From assembly GCF_006152115.1 (NCBI RefSeq), contig NZ_VDFU01000001.1:186001-250000 (forward strand): a DNA stretch of 64,000 nucleotides, read 5' to 3'. Origin of the DNA: Rubellimicrobium rubrum (GTDB lineage Bacteria > Pseudomonadota > Alphaproteobacteria > Rhodobacterales > Rhodobacteraceae). The notes under the pieces are model-generated. The model was not told where the DNA came from. It ran no database searches and worked only from the letters and a program-made list of their open reading frames with translations. The position numbers were made by a program, and so were the translations under genes. Below are positions 18,051-27,733 of the stretch, one piece after another; position 1 is the first letter of the stretch; every line of letters starts with the position of its first letter.

Positions 18051-19105
18051 CCCGGAACCTGAGGGACCCGGCGCAGGTCCAGGTCATAGCACCCAACTTC
18101 AAGAAGCGGCTGTCGGGCGTGACCTCCACGGTGTTTCGCCTGGTGCCGGTCCAGGCGGGCGATCTGGCAGTCGTGGTCACGGGGCCGGCGATCCCCGACG
18201 ACCTGCCGCAGGTCCGGCTGCGCGACCTGCTGCTGATGCCCAAACACGGCCCGGACGGCCCCAGGGTCTGGCACGCGCGGCGCAACCTCGAGATGCTGGG
18301 TGGCTTGGCGCTGCGGGTGCTGGGCAAGGATCTGCGGCTCGTCTTCACCTCGGCCTCGCAGCGCCGGCACACCGGCTTCACGAAAGCTCTGATCCGGCAA
18401 ATGGACGCGGTGGTGTCCACCTCGGCCAGGACCGCGGCCTATCTGGAACGGCCCTCGGTCGTCGTGCATCACGGCATCGACGTGGAGGCGTTCCGGCCCG
18501 TCCCTGACCGCGCCGCCCTACGGGCCACGCTGGGACTTCCTTCCGGGCCGCTCGTGGGTTGCTTTGGACGCGTCCGGGCGCAAAAGGGCACCGACCTGTT
18601 CGTCGATGCAATGATCGCGGTGCTGTCACAACGCCCTGACGGTGGCGGGATCATCCTGGGCCGCGCGACTGCCGAGCATCGGGAGTTCCAGCGGGGGCTG
18701 GAAACGCGCATCGCGCAAGCCGGCCTGTCGAACAGACTGCGCTTCATGGGCGAGGTGCCCGTGGGTGAGATCGCGCAGTGGTATCAGGCGCTCGACCTTT
18801 TCCTCGCGCCGCAGCGCTGGGAAGGGTTCGGCGTCACCCCCATCGAGGCGATGGCCTGCGGGGTGCCCGTGGTCGCGACCCGCGTCGGCGCCTTTGAGGA
18901 ACAGGTGGTGGATGGGGCGACAGGCCTGCTGATTCCGCCCAACGACGCCCAAGCCATGATCGCCACCCTGCACGGGGCCTTATCGGACCCTGCGCGCCTG
19001 GCCCTCTGGGGGACGGCTGCGCGGGACCATGTCGTCGCGAACTTCCGCATCGAGGCCGAGGCGGCGCGCCTCAATGCCCTTTATCGCGAGCTTCTCAGGC
19101 GCTGA
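18047..19105 (+). CDS. lpcC: LPS core mannosyltransferase, LpcC/LpsB type (GT4)
   Basis: The 352-residue protein begins with VQVIAPNFKKRLSGVTSTVFRL, which matches rhizobial LpcC/LpsB, the mannosyltransferase acting on the Kdo of LPS inner core. A GT4 domain follows with GRVRAQKGTDLFVDA and the donor-binding EGFGVTPIEAMACGVPVVAT. The TTG at 18047 overlaps the waaA stop and fits the conserved N-terminus; a longer ATG frame from 17936 has unrelated extra sequence. It overlaps the convergent amidohydrolase gene by 11 bases. Confidence 0.9.
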   Translation: MTRNLRDPAQVQVIAPNFKKRLSGVTSTVFRLVPVQAGDLAVVVTGPAIPDDLPQVRLRDLLLMPKHGPDGPRVWHARRNLEMLGGLALRVLGKDLRLVFTSASQRRHTGFTKALIRQMDAVVSTSARTAAYLERPSVVVHHGIDVEAFRPVPDRAALRATLGLPSGPLVGCFGRVRAQKGTDLFVDAMIAVLSQRPDGGGIILGRATAEHREFQRGLETRIAQAGLSNRLRFMGEVPVGEIAQWYQALDLFLAPQRWEGFGVTPIEAMACGVPVVATRVGAFEEQVVDGATGLLIPPNDAQAMIATLHGALSDPARLALWGTAARDHVVANFRIEAEAARLNALYRELLRR

Positions 19106-20261
19106 TCGGCATCCGGGCCTCGGCCATGCCAGCAAGCCAGGAGCAGCCCGCCGGGATCGCCTCGTCGTTGAAGTCGTATTCGGGATGGTGGACCGGCGCG
19201 GTCATGCCGTTGCCCAGGAGGATATAGGCCCCCGGCCGTTCCTCCAGCATGTAGGCGAAATCCTCTCCGCCCATCACCAGCGGAGCCTCGTCGCAGGAGC
19301 CCGAGACCGCCGCCGCAACCTCGCGGGCAAAGTCCGTCTGCGTCTCGTGGTTCGCCATCACGGGATAGCCGCGATGGTAGGAGACGCGGGCCGAGGCGCC
19401 ATAGGCCAGCGCCGTCGCCTCGGCGATGGCCTTGACCCGCGTCTCGGCCAAATCGCGCAACTCTCGCGACATCGTCCGTACGGTGCCGCGCAGCGTGACG
19501 CGCGACGGGATCACGTTGAACGCCTTGGACGAGGACTCGATGGAGGTGACCGACACGACGATCTGGCTCACGGGGTCGGCGTTGCGGCTCACGATGCTTT
19601 GCAGCGCGAGCACGAGGTGCGCAGAAGTGACGGTCGGGTCCACCGTTTCCTGCGGCTTGGCCGCGTGGCCCCCCTTACCCTCGACCACGATTTCGAAGGT
19701 ATCGGTAGCGGCAAAGAAGGTGCCCGCGCGGATCGAGAAGCTGCCCACCGGCCGTCCGGGCCAATTGTGCATGCCATAAACCTCGGTCACGCCCCAGCGG
19801 TCCATCATGCCGTCGGCGCACATCTCGCGGCCACCGCCGCCGCCCTCCTCGGCGGGCTGGAAGATGACCAGCACGGTTCCGTCGAAGTTCCGCGTCTCGG
19901 CCAGGTACTTGGCCGCGCCCAGCAGCATCGCCGTATGTCCGTCATGCCCGCAGGCATGCATCGCGCCGGGCGTCTTGGAGGCATGGGGCAGACCCGTCGC
20001 CTCCAGGATCGGCAGAGCATCCATGTCGGCGCGCAGGCCGATCACGCGGCCCGACCCGGTCTCGCGCCCCTTAATGACGCCTACGACGCCGGTCCGGCCG
20101 ATGCCCTCGACGACCTCATCGCAGCCGAACTCCCGCAGGCGTTGGGCCACGAGCGCCGAGGTGCGATGGGTTTCAAACAGGATCTCGGGGTGTTCGTGGA
20201 TGTCGCGACGCCAGGCGGCGATCTCAGGCTGCATCTCGGCGAAGCGGTTCTTGGGCGGCAT
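19095..20261 (-). CDS. M20-family amidohydrolase (hippurate/N-acyl amino acid hydrolase-like)
   Basis: This 388-residue metallopeptidase belongs to the M20D branch, which cleaves N-acyl or N-aryl amino acids. It has the dimetal motifs GLRADMDALP and HACGHDGHTAMLLGAA, the QPAEEGGGGG motif, and a dimerisation domain near 190-300. The start at 20261 follows AAGGAGGTG; a much longer open frame upstream has no family similarity. There is no signal peptide, so it is cytoplasmic. Divergent arrangement with a peptide-type importer suggests imported N-acylated amino acids or peptides as substrates. Confidence 0.9.
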   Translation of the reverse strand: MPPKNRFAEMQPEIAAWRRDIHEHPEILFETHRTSALVAQRLREFGCDEVVEGIGRTGVVGVIKGRETGSGRVIGLRADMDALPILEATGLPHASKTPGAMHACGHDGHTAMLLGAAKYLAETRNFDGTVLVIFQPAEEGGGGGREMCADGMMDRWGVTEVYGMHNWPGRPVGSFSIRAGTFFAATDTFEIVVEGKGGHAAKPQETVDPTVTSAHLVLALQSIVSRNADPVSQIVVSVTSIESSSKAFNVIPSRVTLRGTVRTMSRELRDLAETRVKAIAEATALAYGASARVSYHRGYPVMANHETQTDFAREVAAAVSGSCDEAPLVMGGEDFAYMLEERPGAYILLGNGMTAPVHHPEYDFNDEAIPAGCSWLAGMAEARMPISA

Positions 20262-20289
20262 GGGACGGCACCTCCTTGGCTGACGGGAT

Positions 20290-20317
20290 GTTGCCCCCGG
20301 GTGGACCGGGGGGCAAC
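20290..20317. promoter_or_regulatory. Stem-loop between the amidohydrolase and the ABC importer operon
   Basis: GTTGCCCCC (20290-20298) pairs with GGGGGCAAC (20309-20317), with a possible extra GGT/ACC inside. It lies between divergent genes, 12 bases upstream of the amidohydrolase ribosome site, so it may act in the 5' leader or as an operator. Confidence 0.4.
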
Positions 20318-20446
20318 CCCACCTCCCTGACCGCCGCCACGTCACGCCAGGATAAGGGGTTGCCGGACAAGTGGAGGATGGTAGCGTGGGGCACCCAGCA
20401 AGCGGCCACAGGGCCCGACACGACAAAGACCGGGGAGGCCTGCCGC

Positions 20447-21472
20447 ATGCCCGACGGGGCACCGCCCATCCTGGAAGTCCGGGACCTCAGGACAGTTTTC
20501 CGCCTCCGGTCGGGCGACGTCCATGCCGTCAACGGGGTATCCTTCGACCTTCGCGAGGGCGAGCTTCTGGGCGTCGTGGGCGAATCCGGGTCAGGCAAGT
20601 CGGTCACCATGATGTCGCTCTTGGGCCTCCTGCCTTCGCCGCCTGCCGAGGTCTTGGGTGGTCCCGTGACCTTCGAGGGCAAGGATCTCCTGCGCGCCGG
20701 CCCCGAGGCGATGCGGGCGGTCCGCGGTGGGCGGATCGGCTTCGTCTTTCAGGACCCGATGACGTCGCTCAACCCGGTGTTTACGGTGGGCTTCCAGATC
20801 ATGGAGCCGTTGCGAAAGCACCTGGGACTCGGCAAGCGCCAGGCCCGTGCGCGGGCGGCCGAGTTGCTGGCGTTGGTTGGCATCCCCGACGCGGGACGCC
20901 GGCTTGACGACTACCCGCACCAGTTCTCAGGAGGCATGCGCCAGCGGGTCATGATCGCCATCGCGCTGGCCTGCGACCCCAAGGTGCTGATCGCCGACGA
21001 GCCCACGACCGCTCTCGACGTCACGATCCAGGCCCAGATCATCGAACTGATGCAGGAGCTTCGGCAGAAGATGGGCATGGCGGTGATCTGGATCACCCAC
21101 GACCTGGGCGTGATCGCGGGCATCGCCGACCGGGTGATCGTGATGTACGGCGGCCAGATCGTGGAGCATGCTCCGGTGGACGCGCTGTTCGCGAATCCCC
21201 GGCACCCCTACACGCAGGCCCTCCTCACCACTGTCCCCAAGGTTCAGGGCGAGCGGGTGCGCCGCCTTGCCGTCATCGACGGGCAGCCGCCGATCCTGGG
21301 GCAGTTCCCGGACGAATGCACGTTCCGTGACCGTTGCCCCTATGCCTTCGATGTCTGCCACCGCCTCAATCCCCAGCGCTATCCGGTGGGCGAGGGGCAC
21401 GACGCCGCGTGTTTCCTCAACGATCCGGGGCTTGCGCCACAGCGCCCTGTGCTGGAGGTCGTCGATGGCTGA
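20447..21472 (+). CDS. Peptide-type ABC transporter ATP-binding protein (DppD/OppD family)
   Basis: The 341-residue ATPase has Walker A GESGSGKS, signature QFSGGMRQR, Walker [13 protein letters not shown], and a C-terminal oligopeptide/dipeptide domain with the Cys cluster [11 protein letters not shown] that may bind an Fe-S cluster. The ATG at 20447 follows GGGGAGG. It is the first of five overlapping genes encoding a complete importer; placing the ATPases ahead of the binding protein is less common than the reverse. Confidence 0.93.
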   Translation: MPDGAPPILEVRDLRTVFRLRSGDVHAVNGVSFDLREGELLGVVGESGSGKSVTMMSLLGLLPSPPAEVLGGPVTFEGKDLLRAGPEAMRAVRGGRIGFVFQDPMTSLNPVFTVGFQIMEPLRKHLGLGKRQARARAAELLALVGIPDAGRRLDDYPHQFSGGMRQRVMIAIALACDPKVLIADEPTTALDVTIQAQIIELMQELRQKMGMAVIWITHDLGVIAGIADRVIVMYGGQIVEHAPVDALFANPRHPYTQALLTTVPKVQGERVRRLAVIDGQPPILGQFPDECTFRDRCPYAFDVCHRLNPQRYPVGEGHDAACFLNDPGLAPQRPVLEVVDG

Positions 21473-22553
21473 CGCCACCCGCCCGCTCCTGTCGGTCCGC
21501 GACCTCAAGATGCACTTCCCGATCACCGCGGGCCTGCTGCGCCGCCGCGTGGGCGCCGTGAAGGCCGTGGACGGGGTGAGCTTCGACATCCTCCCCGGAG
21601 AGACGCTGGGCCTCGTGGGCGAGTCCGGCTGCGGCAAGTCCACGACCGGACGCGCGGTCCTTCGGCTTCATGACATCACCTCGGGCAGCATCCGGCTGGA
21701 CGGGACCGAGATCGGGCGGATGTCGCAATCCGCCCTCCGCCCGCTGCGCCCCCGAATGCAGATGGTCTTTCAGGACCCGCAGGCGAGCCTTGATCCCCGA
21801 ATGACCGTGGAAGCGATCATCCGCGAGCCTCTGGACGAGCACACCCGCCTGTCCGCCAGGCACAAGCGCGACAAGGTGCTGGAACTGATGGACGCCGTGG
21901 GCCTGAACCGGCGCTTTGCCGGGCGCTTCCCCCATGCCTTCTCGGGCGGGCAGCGGCAGCGGATCGGCATCGCACGGGCGCTGGCTCTGAACCCCCGCCT
22001 CGTCGTCTGCGACGAGCCCATCGCCGCGCTCGACGTGTCGATCCAGGCGCAGGTCGTGAACCTCCTCGAGGACCTGCAGGAAAGGTTCGGCCTCACCTAC
22101 CTGTTCATCAGCCACGACCTGTCGATGGTGCGCCACATCGCGACAAAGGTGGCGGTCATGTATCTGGGCCGGATCGTGGAACTGCAGGCGCGCGAAGGAC
22201 TTTATCGCGACCCGCTCCATCCTTATACCCGCGCGCTCCTTTCAGCGGTGAACGAGCCCGATCCCGTCGCGGCGCGGTCCCGCAGGCGCATCGTCCTCAG
22301 GGGCGACGTTCCCTCGCCCGCGAACCCGCCCAAGGGGTGCAACTTCTGCACGCGCTGCCCGGACGTGATGCCGGTCTGCCGCGAGGTGGACCCCGCCACG
22401 CTGGAGGTCGGCCCCGGCCGCTGGGTGGCCTGCCATCTCCACGATCCCGCCGTCATGCGCGGGCAAACGACCCGTCCCTTCGGGACCATGGGCCATCGGG
22501 GACCGGGACCCAACCCGGCTCCGCTCGACACACCAGCAAGGAGCGCGACATGA
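21465..22553 (+). CDS. Peptide-type ABC transporter ATP-binding protein (DppF/OppF family)
   Basis: The second ATPase of the importer is 362 residues long. It has Walker A GESGCGKS, signature AFSGGQRQR, Walker [11 protein letters not shown] and the C-terminal [15 protein letters not shown] motif. Its ATG overlaps the end of the preceding gene by eight bases, and its TGA overlaps the binding-protein ATG (ATGA), so translation is coupled throughout. It should form a heterodimer with the first ATPase on the membrane. Confidence 0.93.
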   Translation: MADATRPLLSVRDLKMHFPITAGLLRRRVGAVKAVDGVSFDILPGETLGLVGESGCGKSTTGRAVLRLHDITSGSIRLDGTEIGRMSQSALRPLRPRMQMVFQDPQASLDPRMTVEAIIREPLDEHTRLSARHKRDKVLELMDAVGLNRRFAGRFPHAFSGGQRQRIGIARALALNPRLVVCDEPIAALDVSIQAQVVNLLEDLQERFGLTYLFISHDLSMVRHIATKVAVMYLGRIVELQAREGLYRDPLHPYTRALLSAVNEPDPVAARSRRRIVLRGDVPSPANPPKGCNFCTRCPDVMPVCREVDPATLEVGPGRWVACHLHDPAVMRGQTTRPFGTMGHRGPGPNPAPLDTPARSAT

Positions 22554-24268
22554 GAGTGAAGACGGCCCTTCTGGGCGTCGCGTCGCTGGCCTTCGCCAGC
22601 CAGGCGATGGCCCAGTCGACGACCCGGGGCGAGGACGGCAACCTCAACATCTTGTTCTGGCAGGCGGTCTCGATCCTGAACCCCTACCTGTCCGGGGGCA
22701 CCAAGGACGTGGAGGCCTCGGCCCTCGTGCTCGAGCCGCTGGCCCGCTACGACGAGAACGCGACCCTCATCCCTTGGCTGGCCGAGGAGATCCCCTCGCT
22801 TGAGAACGGCGGCGTGGCCGAGGACCTGACCTCGATCACATGGACCCTCAAGGAGGGCATCGTCTGGGCCGACGGCTCGCCCGTGACCGCCAACGACGTC
22901 GTCTTCACCTGGCAGTACTGCACCGCCGAGGGGATGGGCTGCGCCCAGGAAGGCAAGTTCGAGGGCGTCACGAACGTCGAAGCCGTGGACGACCGCACGG
23001 TCCGGATCACCTTCGGCGCGCCTACGCCCTTTCCCTGGGTGGCCTTCGTTGGCGGGCAGTCCCCCATCATCCAAGCCGCGCAGTTCGCGGATTGCCTTGG
23101 CGCGGCGGCAGCCCAGTGCACCGAGGCCAACACCAAGCCCATCGGCACCGGTCCGTTCCAGGTGACCGAGTTCCTGCCCAACGACGTCATCTCCTTCGAG
23201 GCGAACCCGAACTACCGCGACCCGGCCAAGCCCGCCTTTGCGACAGTGACCTTCAAGGGCGGCGGCGACGCAGCGGCGGCAGCGCGGGCAGTGCTGGAGA
23301 CGGGCGAGTTCGACTATGGCTGGAACCTGCTTCTGGCCCCGGACGTGCTGGCCTCCATGGAAGCCGCCGGCCAGGGTCAGATCGTCTCGGCTTTCGGCAC
23401 GAACGTCGAGCGGATCGAGGTCAACCTGACCAACCCCTCGCCCGACCTGCCCGAGGGTGAACGTTCGACCGTCGCGCATCCCCATCCGTTCCTGACCATC
23501 CCCGAGGTGCGCGAGGCGCTGTCGCTCGCCATCGACCGGCAAACCCTTGTGGATGTGGGGTACGGTGAGACGGGGCGGCCGACCTGCAACCTCGTCCCCG
23601 CACCCGAGATCTACAAGTCGGACGACGCCGAATGCGCTGCCGCCTATGACCCCGAGCGGGCCATGCAGCTTCTGGAGCAGGCCGGCTTCACGGACACGGA
23701 CGGCGACGGTGTGCGCGAGAACGCGGACGGCCTGCGGCTCTCGATGCTCTACCAGACCTCCACGAACCGGGTGCGGCAGGACTTCCAGGCGCTCATCAAG
23801 GAATGGTGGGAGGAGATCGGCTTCGAGGTGGAGTTGCGGAACGTGGACGCCGCCGTCTACTTCGGCGGCGACCCGGCGAGCCCCGACACCATCGAGAAGT
23901 TCTACGCCGACGTGGAAATGTACGCGAACACCTTCGAGGGCACCGATCCGACAAGCTACCTTGCCGCCTATACCTGCGACAAGATTCCCTCGCCCGAGAA
24001 CAACTGGCAAGGCCAGAACATGAACCGCGTCTGCGACCCGGCCTACGAGGAGATGCTCGCGCAGTTCCAGGGCACCGCCGATCAGGAAGAGCGGAGCCGT
24101 CTGGCCAAGGCGCTCAACTCCTACCTCACGATCGAGAACCACATCATCATCGGCCTCGTGGACCGTGGACGTGTGTCGGCCCACTCCAACACGCTGGGCG
24201 GCGTGCGGCTGAACACCTGGGATGCGGAGTTGTGGAACATCGCCGACTGGCACCGACTCGACAACTGA
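22550..24268 (+). CDS. Peptide-type ABC transporter substrate-binding protein (SBP_bac_5)
   Basis: The 572-residue periplasmic protein has a signal peptide of about 21 residues ending in SQAMA. The SBP_bac_5 signature is clear: [48 protein letters not shown] and [14 protein letters not shown]. Family members bind dipeptides, oligopeptides, nickel or opines; the sequence alone does not identify the ligand. A GC-rich stem-loop follows the gene, consistent with keeping binding-protein mRNA more abundant than permease mRNA. Confidence 0.93.
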   Translation: MRVKTALLGVASLAFASQAMAQSTTRGEDGNLNILFWQAVSILNPYLSGGTKDVEASALVLEPLARYDENATLIPWLAEEIPSLENGGVAEDLTSITWTLKEGIVWADGSPVTANDVVFTWQYCTAEGMGCAQEGKFEGVTNVEAVDDRTVRITFGAPTPFPWVAFVGGQSPIIQAAQFADCLGAAAAQCTEANTKPIGTGPFQVTEFLPNDVISFEANPNYRDPAKPAFATVTFKGGGDAAAAARAVLETGEFDYGWNLLLAPDVLASMEAAGQGQIVSAFGTNVERIEVNLTNPSPDLPEGERSTVAHPHPFLTIPEVREALSLAIDRQTLVDVGYGETGRPTCNLVPAPEIYKSDDAECAAAYDPERAMQLLEQAGFTDTDGDGVRENADGLRLSMLYQTSTNRVRQDFQALIKEWWEEIGFEVELRNVDAAVYFGGDPASPDTIEKFYADVEMYANTFEGTDPTSYLAAYTCDKIPSPENNWQGQNMNRVCDPAYEEMLAQFQGTADQEERSRLAKALNSYLTIENHIIIGLVDRGRVSAHSNTLGGVRLNTWDAELWNIADWHRLDN

Positions 24269-24276
24269 CCGTGGCC

Positions 24277-24303
24277 GGACCCCGCCCCTGCCGGGCGGGG
24301 TCC
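24277..24303 (+). terminator. Intra-operon stem-loop after the binding-protein gene
   Basis: GGACCCCGCCC pairs perfectly with GGGCGGGGTCC across a five-base loop, eight bases after the stop and 70 bases before the permease start. There is no T-run. It probably attenuates transcription or protects the upstream mRNA 3' end. Confidence 0.65.
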
Positions 24304-24373
24304 TTCCCGGCGGGCGTCATCTGCCCTGCCCCCAGAGCGGCTGAGACCCGCGCCCCCGTTCAAGGTTCCCGTC

Positions 24374-25381
24374 GTGCTCACCTTCACGATCCGCCGCCTC
24401 GTCCTCGCGATCCCGACGCTTCTGTTCATCGCGCTAGTGATCTTCCTGCTGCTCGACATGGCGCCGGGCGATCCCATGGCGGACCAGCCGCTCACCATCC
24501 CGCCCGAAGTGCGCGAGGAGATGCGGCGCGCGCTCGGCCTCGACCAGCCGGTCTATGTCCGCTTCGGCCTTTGGCTGTACCAGTTCTTCGTGGTCGAGCC
24601 TTTGGTCGTGATCGACCACCTGTTCGGCACAGCCTACAGCGCCGGGCAGGCCCGCGTCATCTCCTGGCAGTTCAAGTCGCCGGTCATGGACATCATCGTG
24701 CAGCGCCTGCCGCAGACGCTTTGGGTCGTGGGATCGGCCTATATGCTGGGCGTGCTGATCGCGATCCCCATCGGCATCGTGTCGGCGGTGCGGCAGTACT
24801 CCGTCTTCGACCAGATTGGGACCTTCATCTCGATGGTGGGCTTCTCGGTGCCCACCTTTTTCACCGGGGTGCTGCTGATCGTGATCTTCTCGGTGAATCT
24901 GGGCTGGTTCCCGTCGATCTACGACACTCAGCTCCGGGTCACCGATTGGAGCAGCTTCGGCCAGCAGGTCCGCCAGATGGCGCTTCCGGTCTTCGTTTTG
25001 GCGCTCTTCAACGCCGCGCAGATCAGCCGCTACATGCGGGCTTCCATGCTCGACAACATGACCCAAGACTATGTCCGCACCGCCCGCGCCAAGGGGATGG
25101 ACGAACGCACGGTCGTGCTGCGCCATGTCCTGCGCAACTCCATGATACCGGTCGTGACGGTGATCGCGCTGGGCGTGCCATCGGTCTTTGGAGGAGCCAT
25201 CATCACCGAGCAGGTCTTCAAGGTGAACGGCCTTGGCGCGCTTCTGATCACCGCAATCAATGCCAATGACCTACCCATGGTGCAGACGCTGACCTTCATC
25301 TTCGCGGTGCTGATCGTGCTGTTCAACTTGGTGGCGGACGTGCTCTACGGCATCCTCGACCCAAGGATCCGCTATGACTGA
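24374..25381 (+). CDS. Peptide-type ABC transporter permease (DppB family)
   Basis: The 335-residue inner-membrane protein has six predicted segments, the first at about 9-28. The permease EAA-like loop reads YVRTARAKGMDERTVVLRHVLRNS, typical for the DppB/OppB family. It starts with GTG. Its stop overlaps the next permease gene by eight bases. It forms the translocation channel together with that protein. Confidence 0.93.
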   Translation: MLTFTIRRLVLAIPTLLFIALVIFLLLDMAPGDPMADQPLTIPPEVREEMRRALGLDQPVYVRFGLWLYQFFVVEPLVVIDHLFGTAYSAGQARVISWQFKSPVMDIIVQRLPQTLWVVGSAYMLGVLIAIPIGIVSAVRQYSVFDQIGTFISMVGFSVPTFFTGVLLIVIFSVNLGWFPSIYDTQLRVTDWSSFGQQVRQMALPVFVLALFNAAQISRYMRASMLDNMTQDYVRTARAKGMDERTVVLRHVLRNSMIPVVTVIALGVPSVFGGAIITEQVFKVNGLGALLITAINANDLPMVQTLTFIFAVLIVLFNLVADVLYGILDPRIRYD

Positions 25382-26366
25382 CGCCCCCGCCGCGGGCCCG
25401 TCCTCCGCAACCAAGATGCCCATGCCCGGCCCTGACGTCCGCTTGGCCGCCGCGGGGGCGAGCCAGTGGAAAGACGTCTGGCGCCAGTTCCGCACCCACA
25501 AGGGGGCGGTGCTGGGCGCCACGTTCCTTGTCCTCGTCACGCTGTTCTGCATTCTCGGGCCGTGGATCTGGCGCGTGGACCCCGGCGACCTCGACGTCCG
25601 CAACAAGGACCTCCGCCCTATCTACCACGCACTTTGGGACTCGGGGGCCAAGGTCGCCTGGGCGCACCCCCTGGGCTCGGACAACCTCGGCCGCGACCTG
25701 CTGGCTAGCCTGATCGCGGGGGGGCGGGTGAGCCTCGCCGTGGGCTGGACGGCGATGCTGCTGTCCATGGTCATTGGGACGCTGGTTGGGGTCCTGGCGG
25801 GCTACTTCTGGCGGCTGGACGGGGTTCTGATGCGCTTCACGGACCTCGTGCTGGCGCTGCCGCTTCTGCCGCTCCTCCTCGTGATGATGCTGCTGTTCCG
25901 CGACAGCCTGCGCGCGGCCTTCGGGCCCGAGATGGGGATCTTCCTCCTCATTGTGACGGGGATCGGCATCACCTCGTGGATGAACACGGCCCGCATCGTC
26001 CGCGGCGACGTCCTCGCTCTTAAGGAGCGGGAGTTCATTCTTGCTGCCCGGTCCATCGGCACGCCCGCACGGCGCATGATCCCGCGGCACATCCTGCCGA
26101 ACGTCATGTCATCGATCATGGTCTCGGCGACGTTGGGCCTCGCTTCGGCCATCATCACGGAAAGCGCGCTCAGTTTCCTGGGCCTGGGCTTTCCGTCCGA
26201 TTTCCCGACCTGGGGCAAGCTCCTGTTCGACTCCACGGACCGGATGGCCGACTTCCCGGAGCGGGTGATCTGGCCCGGCCTCGCCATCTCGCTTACCGTG
26301 CTGTCCGTCAACTACATCGGGGACGGGCTTCGCGACGCGTTCGACCCCCGCATTCGGGGGCGCTAG
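25374..26366 (+). CDS. Peptide-type ABC transporter permease (DppC family)
   Basis: The 330-residue second permease has a Pro/Ala-rich cytoplasmic N-terminus (about 35 residues) and six membrane segments. Family marks include HPLGSDNLGRDLLASLIAGGRVSLAVG and the loop REFILAARSIGTPARRMIPRHILPN. It ends the five-gene importer operon, four bases from the stop of the convergent DUF3422 gene. Confidence 0.93.
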   Translation: MTDAPAAGPSSATKMPMPGPDVRLAAAGASQWKDVWRQFRTHKGAVLGATFLVLVTLFCILGPWIWRVDPGDLDVRNKDLRPIYHALWDSGAKVAWAHPLGSDNLGRDLLASLIAGGRVSLAVGWTAMLLSMVIGTLVGVLAGYFWRLDGVLMRFTDLVLALPLLPLLLVMMLLFRDSLRAAFGPEMGIFLLIVTGIGITSWMNTARIVRGDVLALKEREFILAARSIGTPARRMIPRHILPNVMSSIMVSATLGLASAIITESALSFLGLGFPSDFPTWGKLLFDSTDRMADFPERVIWPGLAISLTVLSVNYIGDGLRDAFDPRIRGR

Positions 26367-26369
26367 GCC

Positions 26370-27653
26370 TCAATGGTGCGCGCTGTCGTTCAGGCGACGG
26401 CGCGCCCAGCCCAATCCCAGCCAGACCGCCAGAACGACCAAGGGCGTCACCACCGCCGCGAGCAGGGTCTTCTCGATCAGATGGCTGAGCGGGCCGAGCA
26501 GATACAGCGCCAGCCCCACGGCGTAATAGCTGATCGCCACCACCGACAATCCCTCGACGGTGTGCTGGAGCCGCAACGCGAGGTCTGCCCGCCGGTCCAT
26601 GCTTTCCAGAAGCCGCTGATTCTGGGCACTCCGCTCCACGTCCACCCGCGTCCGCAGCAGGTCCCCCGCACGCTTGGCCCGATCCGCCATGGCCTGAAGC
26701 CGCCCACGGGTCGAGGCCGCGGTCCGCATCGCCGGATCAAATCGCCGGGCCATGAACTCGGCCAGGGTCTGGAACCCATCGAACCGTTCCTCGCGCAACG
26801 CCTCGATGCGCTGGTTGACCAAGGCCTCATAGGCCTCGGTGGCGCCGAATCGGAAGCTCGATCGCGCCACGACCCCCTCGAGGTCCGCCGAAATGTCCAG
26901 AAGCGCGTGCAGCGCTTCCTCCGCCTTGCCCTGCCCGGCCATCTCGGCCACCAGCATCGTCAGGCGACGGTCCAACGTCCCCATCTCGGGCGACAGCGCA
27001 CGGGCGCGGGCATAGCCCAGCATCGCCATGGCCTTGTAGGTCTCGATCTCGCATAGCCGCTGGATGACGCGGCCCACCCGCGCCCCGCTCACCCCTGGTC
27101 GGGCGAAGACGGCAAAGCGCATGTGCCCTGCCACATCGATCCGGAAATCGCCGGCCACGACCAGTTCATCGTCCACCACCCGCGAGACGGCGAGCGACTC
27201 GGGTACCAGCCAACTCTCGGCCTTGGTGGCAATCTCCGCGTCGCCCTCGGCCGTCTCGATCTGGATCAACGCCGACGTCACGCGGGCGCCCGGCGCGGCA
27301 GCCAGCCAGTCCGGGGGAAGCACGTCGAACATGGCGGGGTCGAACGGCCGACCGCCCGGCTCGGTCCCGATCACCGTGTAGGTCACGAACTCGGTATGGC
27401 TTTCCCATTTGAGCCAATGGCGCCCCAGGGGACCATACCAGTGCGTGGCGCCCGGCTGCGGATGCGCCGTTCCGAACCGGTCAAGCAGCATGAGCAGATG
27501 CGCCCGCTCGGCCTCACGGTCACGGGCGGCGGCGTCCTGGGGCGGTTTCAGCGCGACGAACACCGCCCAGCCCGGAGCCGAGGCCGTCGGAAAGGGCCGG
27601 GCGTGCAGTTCATTGGCGAGTTGGTAGCGGAGCGGATGGTCGGTCAGGTTCAC
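26370..27653 (-). CDS. DUF3422 membrane protein
   Basis: The 427-residue protein belongs to DUF3422, found widely in proteobacteria and of unknown function. The N-terminus HPLRYQLANELHARPFP is diagnostic. The middle is largely helical and charged, and two membrane segments near 370-415 form a C-terminal hairpin, resembling a coiled-coil protein anchored at its end. The start is GTG at 27653 preceded by TTTGGGGG. It stands alone on its strand. Confidence 0.88.
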   Translation of the reverse strand: MNLTDHPLRYQLANELHARPFPTASAPGWAVFVALKPPQDAAARDREAERAHLLMLLDRFGTAHPQPGATHWYGPLGRHWLKWESHTEFVTYTVIGTEPGGRPFDPAMFDVLPPDWLAAAPGARVTSALIQIETAEGDAEIATKAESWLVPESLAVSRVVDDELVVAGDFRIDVAGHMRFAVFARPGVSGARVGRVIQRLCEIETYKAMAMLGYARARALSPEMGTLDRRLTMLVAEMAGQGKAEEALHALLDISADLEGVVARSSFRFGATEAYEALVNQRIEALREERFDGFQTLAEFMARRFDPAMRTAASTRGRLQAMADRAKRAGDLLRTRVDVERSAQNQRLLESMDRRADLALRLQHTVEGLSVVAISYYAVGLALYLLGPLSHLIEKTLLAAVVTPLVVLAVWLGLGWARRRLNDSAHH

Positions 27654-27668
27654 GGGACCCCCAAATGC

Positions 27669-27696
27669 AAAACGGGGGCAGCCTAGCCGCCCCCGT
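27669..27696 (-). terminator. Rho-independent terminator of the ornithine decarboxylase gene
   Basis: On the minus strand ACGGGGGC pairs with GCCCCCGT, followed by TTTTGC. It lies 38 bases beyond the decarboxylase stop and ends before the DUF3422 start. Confidence 0.85.
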
Positions 27697-27733
27697 CCGT
27701 TCGTCCATCCTTCTTAAGTCCGACTACGCCGGA

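Noticed and set aside
22223-24253. 676-codon open frame antisense to the substrate-binding protein gene
   Set aside because: It is a high-GC shadow. The plus-strand frame has full SBP_bac_5 similarity and coupled starts; the antisense frame has no domain or plausible composition.
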